A DNA stretch of 64,000 nt from CAYTAU01 sp964442075 (GCA_964442075.1 CAYTWH010000012.1:1-64000); one strand, 5' to 3'. Shown: positions 34,861 to 44,370, counted from the first letter of the stretch. Translations and numbers: made by a program. The notes: generated by a model from the sequence alone, not told the origin.

Positions 34861-35545
34861 GATTAAATAAAGTATCGTATAACTTACATTTATCAACAAA
34901 AGTATAAAAATAATGAGGTTTAGTTATATTTTCTAATATCTTTTTTATTCTATTCGCATCTTCTTTTGTATCAAATGAAAAATTATACTTTTTATAATCT
35001 CTAACTATTGGTATAATTTGTTGAATATTATATCCTGAACTATTTTCATAAAAATATTTTGTAACATGTTCAAAATGCGATTCTTTTGAAAATTTGGAAA
35101 CAGAATTTAAAAAAATGTCTTTTCTAAATATTTCAAAGTTCATTCCTGAAGGAAAACGTGTTTCAAAAATTGTTGAAATTATTTCGGAGTTATTATTAAT
35201 TTGATTAATTCCATTTTGAAGTAATCGAAAATCAAACAAAGGACTATCACCACTTAGCCTTACAAAATATTCTTTCTTGAGATTTTTTAATATTTCAACA
35301 AATCTTGATGCCACATTATTTTCATCTCCACTAAAATGCATTAAATTATTTTTAATGCAATATTCTCTTATCACATCATTTTCAGAATTTACCGATGTTG
35401 CTATTATAATATCTGCAAGATTAAATTGTTGTTTTAAGGAATCAATTAAATATTCTAAACTAGGTTTATTATAAAATTTAAATAAAGATTTTCCTGGAAA
35501 TCTTTGCGATCCCATTCTTGCCTGTATAATTATTATAAAAGACAT
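34853..35545 (-). CDS. SpsF/NeuA-like cytidylyltransferase
   Basis: 230 aa. The N-terminus IIIIQARMGSQRFPGKSLFK is the nucleotide-binding signature of the SpsF branch of CMP-sugar (acylneuraminate) cytidylyltransferases. VRLSGDSPLFD is the metal/Asp region. It activates the nonulosonic acid made by the NeuB-like enzyme as a CMP-sugar. It is second in the cluster, 6 bp after the putative transferase gene. Its exact sugar is unknown. Confidence 0.87.
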   Translation of the reverse strand: MSFIIIIQARMGSQRFPGKSLFKFYNKPSLEYLIDSLKQQFNLADIIIATSVNSENDVIREYCIKNNLMHFSGDENNVASRFVEILKNLKKEYFVRLSGDSPLFDFRLLQNGINQINNNSEIISTIFETRFPSGMNFEIFRKDIFLNSVSKFSKESHFEHVTKYFYENSSGYNIQQIIPIVRDYKKYNFSFDTKEDANRIKKILENITKPHYFYTFVDKCKLYDTLFNHA

Positions 35546-35551
35546 TATTTC

Positions 35552-36433
35552 TCAATTAACAAATTTATATCTCTCAAAAGCATCTATATAAGAATCTTTT
35601 GTAGCATTAAATATTTTCACATTGTTTTTATCTGCATATTTTTTTAAAACATAATAACTATTAAAAGAATGAACAAATTTCATCAATACCTCAGCTAAAT
35701 TTCTTTGTTCATTAGTATGCCCTTTGTACATTACATCCGGTTTTGCTGTATTTTTATCATAAAAATGTTTTTGGCTTAAGTACACAACATTATCGTCTCC
35801 AACAAATAGTTCTTTTAACCAAGAGTGTTCTGCTCCTATAATATAAATATTCTCATACTTAAGATTAATGGCAAACTTTATAGAGGGTATTAATACATTA
35901 TGTGGTCGTGGTATTCCTATGCCTTTTTTGAAAAAATAGTGCGAAATACATGTAAACCCTTCCACGGGGGTTATATTAAAATATACTATTTTGATGTTTT
36001 TATTTTTAGATAATTCTAGTTGCCACCTTTTATTTTTTCTTGCTATTGCAGGAACATGTAAGTACATTTCCCAATCAACAATTTTTGCGATTTCCTTAAA
36101 TGTGGCTAATCTTCCTTCTTTATTAGTAGGTATCTGGTTTTTCGACCAATAATTAGTTGATGCTATTACGTAATGTTTTGGTTTAATTTTTGGAAATAAT
36201 ACAGATTTCCAAAAAAAGTTTACAGCAAATAAATCTTTATTTTCCAGAAAAGCAGTATTTTCATTGATTGTATCTTCTAAAATTGGACTGTTCCCTAATA
36301 TTAAGCAATTCTTATTATTGGTATTAATCTTAAATTTTTTAATAAATAAATTTGACATTAGTATAACTTTAATAAGAGTTAAACTAGTGAGCACCATGTT
36401 CTCAACAAATATTTGAAGCTTTGATTTATTCAT
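35552..36433 (-). CDS. GT42/DUF115-like putative nonulosonate transferase
   Basis: 293 aa. I recognise the layout only loosely. CLILGNSPILEDTI (about residues 43-56) resembles the nucleotide-binding start of GT42 sialyltransferases and MptE/DUF115 proteins. IYIIGAEHSW and the end ADKNNVKIFNATKDSYIDAF match the later blocks of that fold. The N-terminal 30 residues may be a membrane anchor or an over-long start (an internal Met lies at residue 26). As first gene of a cluster that makes a CMP-nonulosonate, transfer of that sugar to a glycan is a reasonable role. It remains inference. Confidence 0.6.
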   Translation of the reverse strand: MNKSKLQIFVENMVLTSLTLIKVILMSNLFIKKFKINTNNKNCLILGNSPILEDTINENTAFLENKDLFAVNFFWKSVLFPKIKPKHYVIASTNYWSKNQIPTNKEGRLATFKEIAKIVDWEMYLHVPAIARKNKRWQLELSKNKNIKIVYFNITPVEGFTCISHYFFKKGIGIPRPHNVLIPSIKFAINLKYENIYIIGAEHSWLKELFVGDDNVVYLSQKHFYDKNTAKPDVMYKGHTNEQRNLAEVLMKFVHSFNSYYVLKKYADKNNVKIFNATKDSYIDAFERYKFVN

Positions 36434-36451
36434 TATAACATCAAAAATAAA

Positions 36452-36479
36452 AAAAAGGACACAATTTTGTGTCCTTTTT
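36452..36479. terminator. Terminator after the choice-of-anchor protein gene
   Basis: Stem GGACACA/TGTGTCC (36457-36463 with 36468-36474), flanked by A and T runs that extend it. It lies 21 bp past the stop of the right gene and just before the glycan cluster on the minus strand. Confidence 0.88.
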
Positions 36480-36500
36480 AAAAAAGAAATATTTATAATA

Positions 36501-38354
36501 TTATTTTACCAAGTTGATTTTCTTAGTAGTTACATTATTTTCTGTAATAACTTTAACGATATAAGAACCGTTTGAAAGATCAGAAATATCAACATTATTG
36601 AAAACATTACTAAAACTTGAAACCACTTCTCCAACTATATTATAAACAATAACATTAGCATTTTTAATGTTAGAAATTTGTAATTCACCAGTTGTTGGAT
36701 TTGGATAAATTGAAACATTTGAAACAACATTTCCAGCTTGGTCAATTGCTACAGGTAAATCAGATTGAATATTTAATCTAATAAATGGAGTACTGTTATA
36801 ATTTCCATAATATTCCCATGCTGTACCATCTAAATTCCAAAATGTTGCATAATTAGCTTGTGGAGTTTCTACATCTTCTGTAATCCAAAAATCAACACCA
36901 TTAAATGCTACTACCTGAATTGCTGCAATATATAATCCTTGAACCAAGAACTCTGAAAATTGATCCTTAACAAATGGTAATAATAACCAGTTTCCAATAT
37001 CGCCTGCAACTATATCGTGATAATCGGATGCAAGAATTTCGTTCCAATTAGTTCCATCATAAAGCCAAATTGCAGCCTTTATAGTACTGCCTTCTCCACA
37101 GTACGAACTAATATGTATAGATAATGAATTTACTTCTACATCTGCTGTATTTGTAAAATCAAAACGAGGACCAAATGCTGCACCATCTACATCACCACCT
37201 ACCCATGTTGCTGGAGATGTGTATGGAGGCGCTACATTACCATTATCTCTTGCATAAACAGAATCGGTAGTTGCAAAGTTGAATATTTCAACATTATCAG
37301 CAGGAAATTCATCTGTTTCATCAAGACTTAGTGTAAATGTTGTAGTATAATTTTTTAAATCGGCTGTTGAAGTGGCCAGGGTTTCATTTATTGTGTACCA
37401 TGCATTTGTGTCAACAGTTAATGAATCAATAGCAAGTTCTGATAAAATAAGAGTTGTTTCACTGATACCTGTAAATACAGAACCGAACTGGTCACTAACA
37501 TCAACATCTAAAATAACATTGTTTACATCGTCTGTTCCAAAATTTCGTGCTCTTGACCAAAAGTAAAGGTCCATAGGAAATGGCCATGGGATTTGACTTA
37601 AGCATCCATAATCAAACCATCCAAATTCCGGACGATAATCATAATGTGAAACATCATAATGTGGGGCTTCATATATTATTACATTATCTAACCAAAAACT
37701 TCCACCGTCGTTTCCTGTATATTGAATAGCAAACTGAATATCCTGTCCTGCATAAGCAGAAAGGTCAATAAAAGAAGTGCACCATTCATAAGAGGGCCAA
37801 GGGAACACCACACCCGATTGTGCTATAAGAGTAGAATCATCATCAGCCCAAACAGTAGTAGGCCAAGTTGTACCACCATCAGTAGATATATAAACAAAAA
37901 TATCTGCATCGTCAAGTTCAACATTATAATGATAAGTTGAAATCCAGTCAAAAGCTAATTTTGAAGGTTGTGCAGTACTTGGAATAGTTATTGAAGGAGA
38001 AATTAACCAGTCATCGGAATCAACTCCGCCAACTTCCCAGTATATATATGCAAGCTGTGTTCCATTGTAAGCAAAATTATTTCCTGGATCTTGATGCCAA
38101 TGTTCAGTAAGAGGTCCATCAATAACTGTCCATCCAGTTGGAGGCCATGTTCCTTCAAAATCTTCTTCAAAAATAACATTTAAGTTAATATCTTTTAAAT
38201 ATGTAGCATAATCTCCGGTAAATCCGGTTTTAAAATCTGTACGTTTTGCAACTCTTTCCATAGTTTTTGACTTAAAGTTATTCGTATTAACTCTTTGTCC
38301 CCATGAAACTACTGCTAAAACAAGTAAAATAGATAAAAAGGTAAATTTTTTCAT
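36501..38354 (-). CDS. Secreted choice-of-anchor J protein with T9SS sorting tail
   Basis: 617 aa. Signal peptide MKKFTFLSILLVLAVVSWGQ. Residues about 60-230 form a choice-of-anchor J / MAM-like beta-sandwich (EEDFEGTWPPTGWTVIDG, DSDDWLISPSITIPS, GQDIQFAIQYTGNDGGSFWL). The middle is further beta-rich sequence without a known domain. The tail VSIYPNPTTGELQIS, VIVYNIVGEVV, VDISDLSNGSYIVKV is a complete type-A sorting domain. It is probably a surface-anchored adhesin or binding protein; no catalytic residues are seen. A TATTTTTG box (38394-38387 on the minus strand) lies 33 bp before the ATG. Confidence 0.88.
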   Translation of the reverse strand: MKKFTFLSILLVLAVVSWGQRVNTNNFKSKTMERVAKRTDFKTGFTGDYATYLKDINLNVIFEEDFEGTWPPTGWTVIDGPLTEHWHQDPGNNFAYNGTQLAYIYWEVGGVDSDDWLISPSITIPSTAQPSKLAFDWISTYHYNVELDDADIFVYISTDGGTTWPTTVWADDDSTLIAQSGVVFPWPSYEWCTSFIDLSAYAGQDIQFAIQYTGNDGGSFWLDNVIIYEAPHYDVSHYDYRPEFGWFDYGCLSQIPWPFPMDLYFWSRARNFGTDDVNNVILDVDVSDQFGSVFTGISETTLILSELAIDSLTVDTNAWYTINETLATSTADLKNYTTTFTLSLDETDEFPADNVEIFNFATTDSVYARDNGNVAPPYTSPATWVGGDVDGAAFGPRFDFTNTADVEVNSLSIHISSYCGEGSTIKAAIWLYDGTNWNEILASDYHDIVAGDIGNWLLLPFVKDQFSEFLVQGLYIAAIQVVAFNGVDFWITEDVETPQANYATFWNLDGTAWEYYGNYNSTPFIRLNIQSDLPVAIDQAGNVVSNVSIYPNPTTGELQISNIKNANVIVYNIVGEVVSSFSNVFNNVDISDLSNGSYIVKVITENNVTTKKINLVK

Positions 38355-38417
38355 AGTTTATTTTATTTTAAAGTTTATAATTAGTACAAAAATACAATTT
38401 TTTTTAATTAAAAAAAA

Positions 38418-40193
38418 TCACTTCTTCAATAAGTCTATTTCAACATCCAAATCCCAATTTCCTCTTATGTCAATCTCTTCTTGATAAAAAAGAACTTTTT
38501 CAGGCTGTATATTTTTCAAATATTTTCCGGTGTCCCATTTCTTGTTTTTATTTTTATCAAAAATTATTTTTAATTCATATTTGCCGGGATGTAAATACGG
38601 GATTTTTATTTTTTTGTTTTGCTCAATAAAAAGTTCATGTATTACTTTTTGATTAGCATTCATTAATTGAATAATTATTGCTTCCTGAATATTTGTAATA
38701 TTTAAAATTATACTGCCGTAATGTTCTTCCTGTTCAATATTAAAATCAAAATTTAAACTATCGTTAGTTTTATTAAAGATGTCTGTAAATGCATTTGGAA
38801 CTATTGAAAAATTATATATTTTTTCTTGTTCCCACTTATAATTTATATGATATTTTCGCAGGGAAAAACTATCTCTAAAAAATTTAAATTCAACAGGAGT
38901 TTTAACGGAATCAATTATTTCGCTTAATAGGATTAATGAGGTATCTATATTATTTAATGGAGTTTCAAAATCTATAAGAATATCTTTGTTAATATCAATT
39001 TTATTACCACTTACAATACTTGTTTTAAATTTCAATGTTGTATCCTGAATTTCAATGTCTTTTTTTCTTACTTTTTTCACCTGTCTGTATCTTAAATTAA
39101 TGGTGTCTGTATTTAAAAAAGAAATTTCATTAGAATCTTTTTTAAAATAACTTACAGAAAAACACAAGGTATCTAAATTACATATTGAAGTATCAGATAT
39201 CCAGCAAATAATAGTGTCATTTGTCAAGTTTTTTTCAATCAATAGTTCTTTATCGGGAATATCAAAGTTTATTGGTTTAATGATAAAAGTATCTTTTAGT
39301 GTTTTATTAAAATTAAAAACGCACTTTCCTTTCATTTTTCTATCGGAATTAGAGATATATTGTTCAGAATTATCTTCTTCAAACAAATACATTATAATGT
39401 CTTTTGGGGAATAAATGGTAGTTGAGGTATTTACAATAGAATCAATTGCAGTAGTATCAATAGCATTGGTGTCTGCTATAATGGTGTCAATTTTTAAAAG
39501 CAATTCTGCTTTTGGAGTAATTAAAGAATCTAAAAAAGCAACTTGTTCATTTGGCTGGTCGAATAGATAATTATTATTCATATCTTTTAATGCAAACATT
39601 TTGTATGTTCCCGTTTTAATATTGTTTAAAACAAAATTTCCATTAGCATTAGTTTTTGCAAGATATAATGGTTGTTCCTTATATGGTATTGAGTCTTCAT
39701 AATTGTTGTAAAGCATAATTAAAGCATTTTCTTCTTCCAAAAGGTCGAATGAATTAATTATTTTCCCTTCTATTTGTAAAGAATCAATAAAATTGCCTGT
39801 TGAAAATATAAACTGAAAGTTTTTTTGTGCATTTCCTTCTGTAATATCTGTTATTGATTCTCCAAAATTAAAAGTATATGTAGTGCTATCTTCCAGTTCA
39901 TTGTTTATGTCAATCATAAGAGTTTTGCCTTTTGCAATAATTTTTGGTTTTTCAGGTAGGGGAGGAGAAATTATAAGTGACTGATTAATATTCTTTAATT
40001 GAATGAATTCGTCAAATTTTATAAATATTTTTTTTTCATTAAAATTAACGGAATAATTTTCTGGGATGCTTTCTTTTATGCCGGGAGGAGTAATATCTTT
40101 AGGTCCGCCGGAAGGCATTAAAATACTTGCACAAGAATTCAATAAAAATCCTGTAATTATTACAAATGCAATATTTTTTATTTTTTTTATCAA
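38418..40193 (-). CDS. Ig-like domain lipoprotein (SbsA/Big_5 type)
   Basis: 591 aa. Lipoprotein signal with the acylated Cys near residue 21 (FLLNSCASILMPSGGPKD). The mature start MPSGGPKDITPP followed by an N-terminal Ig-like domain (about residues 30-135; FNEKKIFIKFDEFIQ, TYTFNFGESITDITEGN) is a widespread Bacteroidota lipoprotein type. A carboxypeptidase-like/SdrD-type segment (TKTNANGNFVLNNIKTGTYK-like, about 180-200) and a final beta-domain (HPGKYELKIIFDKNKNKKWD) follow. It is anchored in the outer or inner membrane, with unknown function. It lies downstream of the M16 peptidase gene but is separated from it by a strong terminator. Confidence 0.8.
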   Translation of the reverse strand: MIKKIKNIAFVIITGFLLNSCASILMPSGGPKDITPPGIKESIPENYSVNFNEKKIFIKFDEFIQLKNINQSLIISPPLPEKPKIIAKGKTLMIDINNELEDSTTYTFNFGESITDITEGNAQKNFQFIFSTGNFIDSLQIEGKIINSFDLLEEENALIMLYNNYEDSIPYKEQPLYLAKTNANGNFVLNNIKTGTYKMFALKDMNNNYLFDQPNEQVAFLDSLITPKAELLLKIDTIIADTNAIDTTAIDSIVNTSTTIYSPKDIIMYLFEEDNSEQYISNSDRKMKGKCVFNFNKTLKDTFIIKPINFDIPDKELLIEKNLTNDTIICWISDTSICNLDTLCFSVSYFKKDSNEISFLNTDTINLRYRQVKKVRKKDIEIQDTTLKFKTSIVSGNKIDINKDILIDFETPLNNIDTSLILLSEIIDSVKTPVEFKFFRDSFSLRKYHINYKWEQEKIYNFSIVPNAFTDIFNKTNDSLNFDFNIEQEEHYGSIILNITNIQEAIIIQLMNANQKVIHELFIEQNKKIKIPYLHPGKYELKIIFDKNKNKKWDTGKYLKNIQPEKVLFYQEEIDIRGNWDLDVEIDLLKK

Positions 40194-40228
40194 TATATCA
40201 TAATATCAATCAAGAGTTGATTTTATAT

Positions 40229-40272
40229 TCTCAAAAAACCTTCAAGTTCTAACTTGAAGGTTTTTTTTGAGA
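40229..40272. terminator. Strong terminator after the M16 peptidase gene
   Basis: Stem ACCTTCAAGTT/AACTTGAAGGT (40238-40248 with 40251-40261), lengthened by A/T pairs on both sides. It lies 37 bp past the peptidase stop on the minus strand. Confidence 0.9.
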
Positions 40273-40308
40273 GTATTGTTGCCGATTACTTATTCCTAAT
40301 TTTTTATA

Positions 40309-43131
40309 TTATTTAGTATTGCTATTTTCAGGTTTAAGCACTACTCTAATATAATTTTCCTCGACAAAATATTTATTTGCTGCTTTTTTAAGTTGTTCTA
40401 TTGAAAGCGCATTTACAAAATCGTTAAATTTAGTTATATCATTAATGTTGTTTTTATGTATATATGTGTTTTTAAGGGTATTTAGCCAGAATTTGTTTTC
40501 TCTTAAGCTTGTTTCTCTTTCGCGTAAAAGTTTTTCTTTAACTTTATTAAGGTCAACTTCAGTTGGTCCGTTATCTTTAAGTGTTTTAATTTCTGCAAAT
40601 ACTCCTTCTGTTAAGTTTTCAATATTCCCGGGAGCGCATCCAAAGAAAATAACGACACTAAATTGACTTTTAGGATAATGTTTTGTTTGTGGATATGCAC
40701 CAATAGAATAAACACCACTTTTATCTTCGCGAATAGATTCTAAAAGTTTTGTGCCTAATATTTTACTAATAGCATCAATTTCCAATTTATTTTCCCAGTT
40801 GTATTCAAAATTGCCATGAAGATTCATAAATACCATTGATTTTGGATCGGAACCTTTAAGCACCTCTTTTTTCACAATGCCGGATGGAGGATTAATTCCA
40901 AGGTCTTTATAAGTTTCTTCTCTTTCAACAATTGGTAATCCGCCAAGGTATTTTTCAATTAAGGGTTTAATAGTTTTAAAATCTATGTTTCCAACAAAAA
41001 AGAATGTAAAACTACTTGGGTCGCCAAATCGTTCTTTAAATATTTTATGAACTGTTTTATAATCGGCTTCGTCTAATAATTTATCTGATATTGGTCGTTT
41101 TTTTGGATTATTTTGTGCCATAATAGCTGAAATGCTATCTCTGAAAACATTTGTAGGGTCTAAACTTTGGTTTTCGTACATGCTTTTCATTCTTGTAATG
41201 TATGAACTGTAAGCAGTTTTATCGTATCTGGTTTTTGTAAAATACATATAAACCATTTGCAACATTATTTCAAAGTCTTGTGGAGCACAGCTCCCGTTAA
41301 AACCTTCTGTTAAATCGCTAATGTATGGAGTTACTCTTAGAATTTTATCTGCTAATTTTTTTTCAAGTTCAATTTTATCAAAACCGGATATTCCGCTTTC
41401 AAGAATAATATCGGTAGCAATTCTTGCACTTATATCTTTTTCTATAGGATATTTTGCATGTCCACCCCAACTGAATGCTGAAAATAAAATCTCATCTTCT
41501 TTAAAATCAGTTTGTTTTAAAACCACTTTTATTCCATTTTTTAAAGTCCATTCTTCAAAACCTTGCTCTTTATTTTTTGTTTTTCCTGAAACTTTTCCGG
41601 GAGTGAGTTCTTCAGCAAATAAAGGTTCGTTAGAAACCTTGTCAACATAAGGTTCAATTTTAATTGCTTTTACATCTACAATTGCTTTTTTAACTTCTTC
41701 TTCTGTCGGTAAAACCACAGTTTCTTTTTCGGGTGCATTTATTAAAGCAACCAAGTTGTTGTCTGTTACCCATTGTTTTCCCAAAGCATTAACTTCTTCA
41801 AGTTTAATTTCCGGCATAAATTTTTTGTATAATTCATATTCATATTCAATGCCGGGAGCAGGTACTTGTGTCATTAAGAAATTGCGTTTATATTCTTCAA
41901 CAAACTCTTGAGATTTTCTCTTATCTCTTTCATTATATAATTTCTCAACCTGACGTAATACAGATTTCTTTTCTCGTTCTAATTCAGTTTCAGTAAATCC
42001 ATGTTGTTTTACTCTTTCATTTTCTGTCATAATTGCTGTTAATCCTTCCATTATTTTTGTGTCTTGTGTTGCCGCTATTGACATATAAACATCTTTTGGT
42101 CCTAAGAAATTAGTATAAACAGAATATCCATAGGCAAATGGGGGATTTTCTTGTAAAGTAAGTTCTGAAAGACGATTATTTATCATTGAATTATATAGTG
42201 CATGAATAATTGAAGTACGATAATCACCAAGGGTTTTTTGTATCCATAAAGGGTGTTTATAAAATAATTGTACGGAAGTTGCTTGTGCTTCTTTATCGGC
42301 AATAATTGATATTAGGGGTTCTAAATGGTCAGGAATTTCAGGTGTTACAGATTTTCTTGGATTTTCTACTTTTGCCTGTTCGGAAAACAGTTTTGTTATT
42401 TGAGCTTCAACAGCTTTAACATCAAAATCACCTACTAATACTAAGGCCATAAGATCAGGTCTATACCAATCTTTGTAAAATCTTGTAAGAGCTTCATACT
42501 TGCAACTGTCAACAACTTTCATAAGTCCAATTGGTAATCTTTCGGCATATTTTGAATCGTGAAAAAGTACAGGAAACATTTTTTCCATCATTCTGAATTG
42601 TGCTCCTTGATGCATTCTCCATTCTTCGTGAATAACACCTCTTTCTTTGTCAATTTCTTCATCTTCGTAAGAAACATTAAATGCCCAATCAAATAGCACC
42701 AATAATCCTTTATCAAGATATTCGGCACTGTCAAGAGGCACTTTAATGCCATAAACAGTTTCATCAAAACTTGTATATGCATTTACTTCAGGTCCAAATT
42801 TCATCCCAATAGATTCAAGGTAATTTATTAATTCATGTTTGGGAAAATTTTTGGAACCATTAAATGCCATGTGTTCACAAAAGTGTGCAAGACCTCGTTG
42901 GTCTTCATCTTCGAGAATTGAACCAGCTTTTACAACTAGAGTTAATTCTGCTCGATTTTTAGGAGTTTCATTATGCCTTATGTAGTATGTCATGCCATTA
43001 TCTAACTTTCCTTTAACAACATCCGGATCTAATGGCAAATTTGAGTTAAGATCGAAAGATGTTTGAGCTTGTAAAGTAAAAAAGGAAATAATAAAAAGTC
43101 CTACAAATAAAAAAGCGATTAATCGTTTCAT
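40309..43131 (-). CDS. M16 (pitrilysin/insulinase-like) metallopeptidase
   Basis: 940 aa, two-domain M16 peptidase with a signal peptide (about residues 1-22, ending LQAQ). The inverted zinc motif is HFCEH (in GLAHFCEHMAFNGS, about residue 85). The third ligand Glu follows some 75 residues later, in the DEEIDKERGVIHEE region. The C-terminal half is a second, non-zinc M16 repeat. It acts in the periplasm or at the surface on peptides or misfolded proteins. A site at 43231-43259, with the same boxes as those before the ECF sigma gene, lies 100 bp before the start. I infer that this peptidase is induced by that sigma factor during envelope stress. Confidence 0.93.
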   Translation of the reverse strand: MKRLIAFLFVGLFIISFFTLQAQTSFDLNSNLPLDPDVVKGKLDNGMTYYIRHNETPKNRAELTLVVKAGSILEDEDQRGLAHFCEHMAFNGSKNFPKHELINYLESIGMKFGPEVNAYTSFDETVYGIKVPLDSAEYLDKGLLVLFDWAFNVSYEDEEIDKERGVIHEEWRMHQGAQFRMMEKMFPVLFHDSKYAERLPIGLMKVVDSCKYEALTRFYKDWYRPDLMALVLVGDFDVKAVEAQITKLFSEQAKVENPRKSVTPEIPDHLEPLISIIADKEAQATSVQLFYKHPLWIQKTLGDYRTSIIHALYNSMINNRLSELTLQENPPFAYGYSVYTNFLGPKDVYMSIAATQDTKIMEGLTAIMTENERVKQHGFTETELEREKKSVLRQVEKLYNERDKRKSQEFVEEYKRNFLMTQVPAPGIEYEYELYKKFMPEIKLEEVNALGKQWVTDNNLVALINAPEKETVVLPTEEEVKKAIVDVKAIKIEPYVDKVSNEPLFAEELTPGKVSGKTKNKEQGFEEWTLKNGIKVVLKQTDFKEDEILFSAFSWGGHAKYPIEKDISARIATDIILESGISGFDKIELEKKLADKILRVTPYISDLTEGFNGSCAPQDFEIMLQMVYMYFTKTRYDKTAYSSYITRMKSMYENQSLDPTNVFRDSISAIMAQNNPKKRPISDKLLDEADYKTVHKIFKERFGDPSSFTFFFVGNIDFKTIKPLIEKYLGGLPIVEREETYKDLGINPPSGIVKKEVLKGSDPKSMVFMNLHGNFEYNWENKLEIDAISKILGTKLLESIREDKSGVYSIGAYPQTKHYPKSQFSVVIFFGCAPGNIENLTEGVFAEIKTLKDNGPTEVDLNKVKEKLLRERETSLRENKFWLNTLKNTYIHKNNINDITKFNDFVNALSIEQLKKAANKYFVEENYIRVVLKPENSNTK

Positions 43132-43230
43132 TTAAATTTAGTTTAGAGTTAAAAAATTAAGTACACAAAATTAACATTTAAACTTTATGTACAATTAAAT
43201 TAAATATTAAAATTTGATAAATTTTAAACT

Positions 43231-43259
43231 GAAGACGAATGAGTATGAAAAAAGTTACA
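43231..43259 (-). promoter_or_regulatory. ECF-type promoter before the M16 peptidase gene
   Basis: Minus strand: TGTAAC (43259-43254), 16-bp spacer, CGTCTTC (43237-43231). Compared with the sigma gene site, the boxes and flanks (TTGTAACTTTTTT, ATTCGTCTT) are nearly identical. The 5' leader would be about 95 bases. Confidence 0.6.
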
Positions 43260-43260
43260 A

Positions 43261-43292
43261 AAAAACCCGTTTAATTTTAAATTAAACGGGTT
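43261..43292 (-). terminator. Terminator of the 281-aa lipoprotein gene
   Basis: Stem AACCCGTTTAAT/ATTAAACGGGTT (43264-43275 with 43281-43292), followed on the minus strand by a T run. It lies directly upstream of the ECF-type site for the M16 gene, insulating the two. Confidence 0.88.
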
Positions 43293-43316
43293 AATATTAT
43301 TTTATCAATTTTTATA

Positions 43317-44162
43317 TTAGAATACAAAATTAATTGAAACTCCATTAATAGAAAGTTTAGCTTTATTGTCGCATTCGCCATCTCCATAATCTACCGTTCT
43401 TGTAGATTTATCATTTGGTGTTATTTCTACAACTCCTTTTGTTACTCCATATAGACAGCCTTTTTCGGTGCGAATAGGAGTGGTTATATTTCCCGTATAA
43501 GATACACCTTTTTTATTAACTCCCGAAACTGAACCTGTAGTTTCAAATACATCATCTGAAACTTCTAATGTTGTAGCATACCCGTCAATCCATTCAGTAG
43601 TTCTTGTTGATGTCCAGCTTATTTCGTCGCCATTAGAAAATAATAATTTAGCATTAGCGGCATCTACGGTATATTTAGGACCTCCATTGGGATTTCCTTC
43701 ATAAGTGATAGTAAATGTACCAAGACGCTGAATATTGTCAACATAAAAATCTTCAAAAGTAACAATTGCATTTGTGCCTGCAATTATTGTATCAGGTCTC
43801 CAATGGTTTGAAAAAACACCAAATAATTTTCCTTTTCTAGTACGACCATCAAAACAAACAATTCCGGAACCAAAATCAATAGTTAACCTTCTTGGCCAGA
43901 AATTACTTTGAGCATCACCTATTGTATCAACATTAATAATGGGATTTGCAAGAATTCCTTTTAAACTTTTTATTTCTTCCTGATTAATACCATAATGATT
44001 AACCGTAGAAAATGTAGAAGATACAGCTTCTTCTGATTTAGTGTAATCTATTGCAGATTGTGTATCTGTGTCGGGTTCCGCTTCTTCTTCCTTTTTACAG
44101 GAAAAAATTATTATTGAAACCGATAATGTAATTAACGCAGCAAAAAATATTTTCTTTTTCAT
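43317..44162 (-). CDS. Lipoprotein of unknown function
   Basis: 281 aa. Lipoprotein signal with Cys22 (IIIFSCKKEEE), then an acidic linker and a beta-rich body without a domain that I can name (RLTIDFGSGIVCFDGRTRKG, ITYEGNPNGGPKYTVDAANA). The C-terminus ends CDNKAKLSINGVSINFVF. Similar short lipoproteins are frequent in Bacteroidota and usually stay hypothetical. It forms a single-gene unit: its own terminator follows, and the ribosomal block ends 208 bp upstream. Confidence 0.75.
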   Translation of the reverse strand: MKKKIFFAALITLSVSIIIFSCKKEEEAEPDTDTQSAIDYTKSEEAVSSTFSTVNHYGINQEEIKSLKGILANPIINVDTIGDAQSNFWPRRLTIDFGSGIVCFDGRTRKGKLFGVFSNHWRPDTIIAGTNAIVTFEDFYVDNIQRLGTFTITYEGNPNGGPKYTVDAANAKLLFSNGDEISWTSTRTTEWIDGYATTLEVSDDVFETTGSVSGVNKKGVSYTGNITTPIRTEKGCLYGVTKGVVEITPNDKSTRTVDYGDGECDNKAKLSINGVSINFVF

Positions 44163-44370
44163 AATAATTTAATGTTTTTAAGTTGGTGTAAAATTAATAA
44201 CTAATTATTAGACTAAAAAATATATTAAAAGGTTGCTTTTAAAAATGTGTTTTTTACTTAAACATTTGCGACACAATCACAACCACCTGTATGTCAGTGC
44301 GTTCACGGCACAATAAATTAAGCTCCGATTACCCTGAAGATTGTACTTTTAGAAAATATTTTAAAAATTA
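44163..44370. other. Spacer with a GC-richer, unexplained segment
   Basis: No open frame. Most of it is AT-rich, but 44266-44343 is noticeably richer in C and G and has no hairpin or frame that I can assign. It may be a decayed gene or repeat. Confidence 0.4.

Noticed and set aside
34861..34899. Longer start of the Gfo/Idh-family protein
   Set aside because: The extension lies inside the upstream gene, and the Rossmann fold begins at MLKVGIIGLG.
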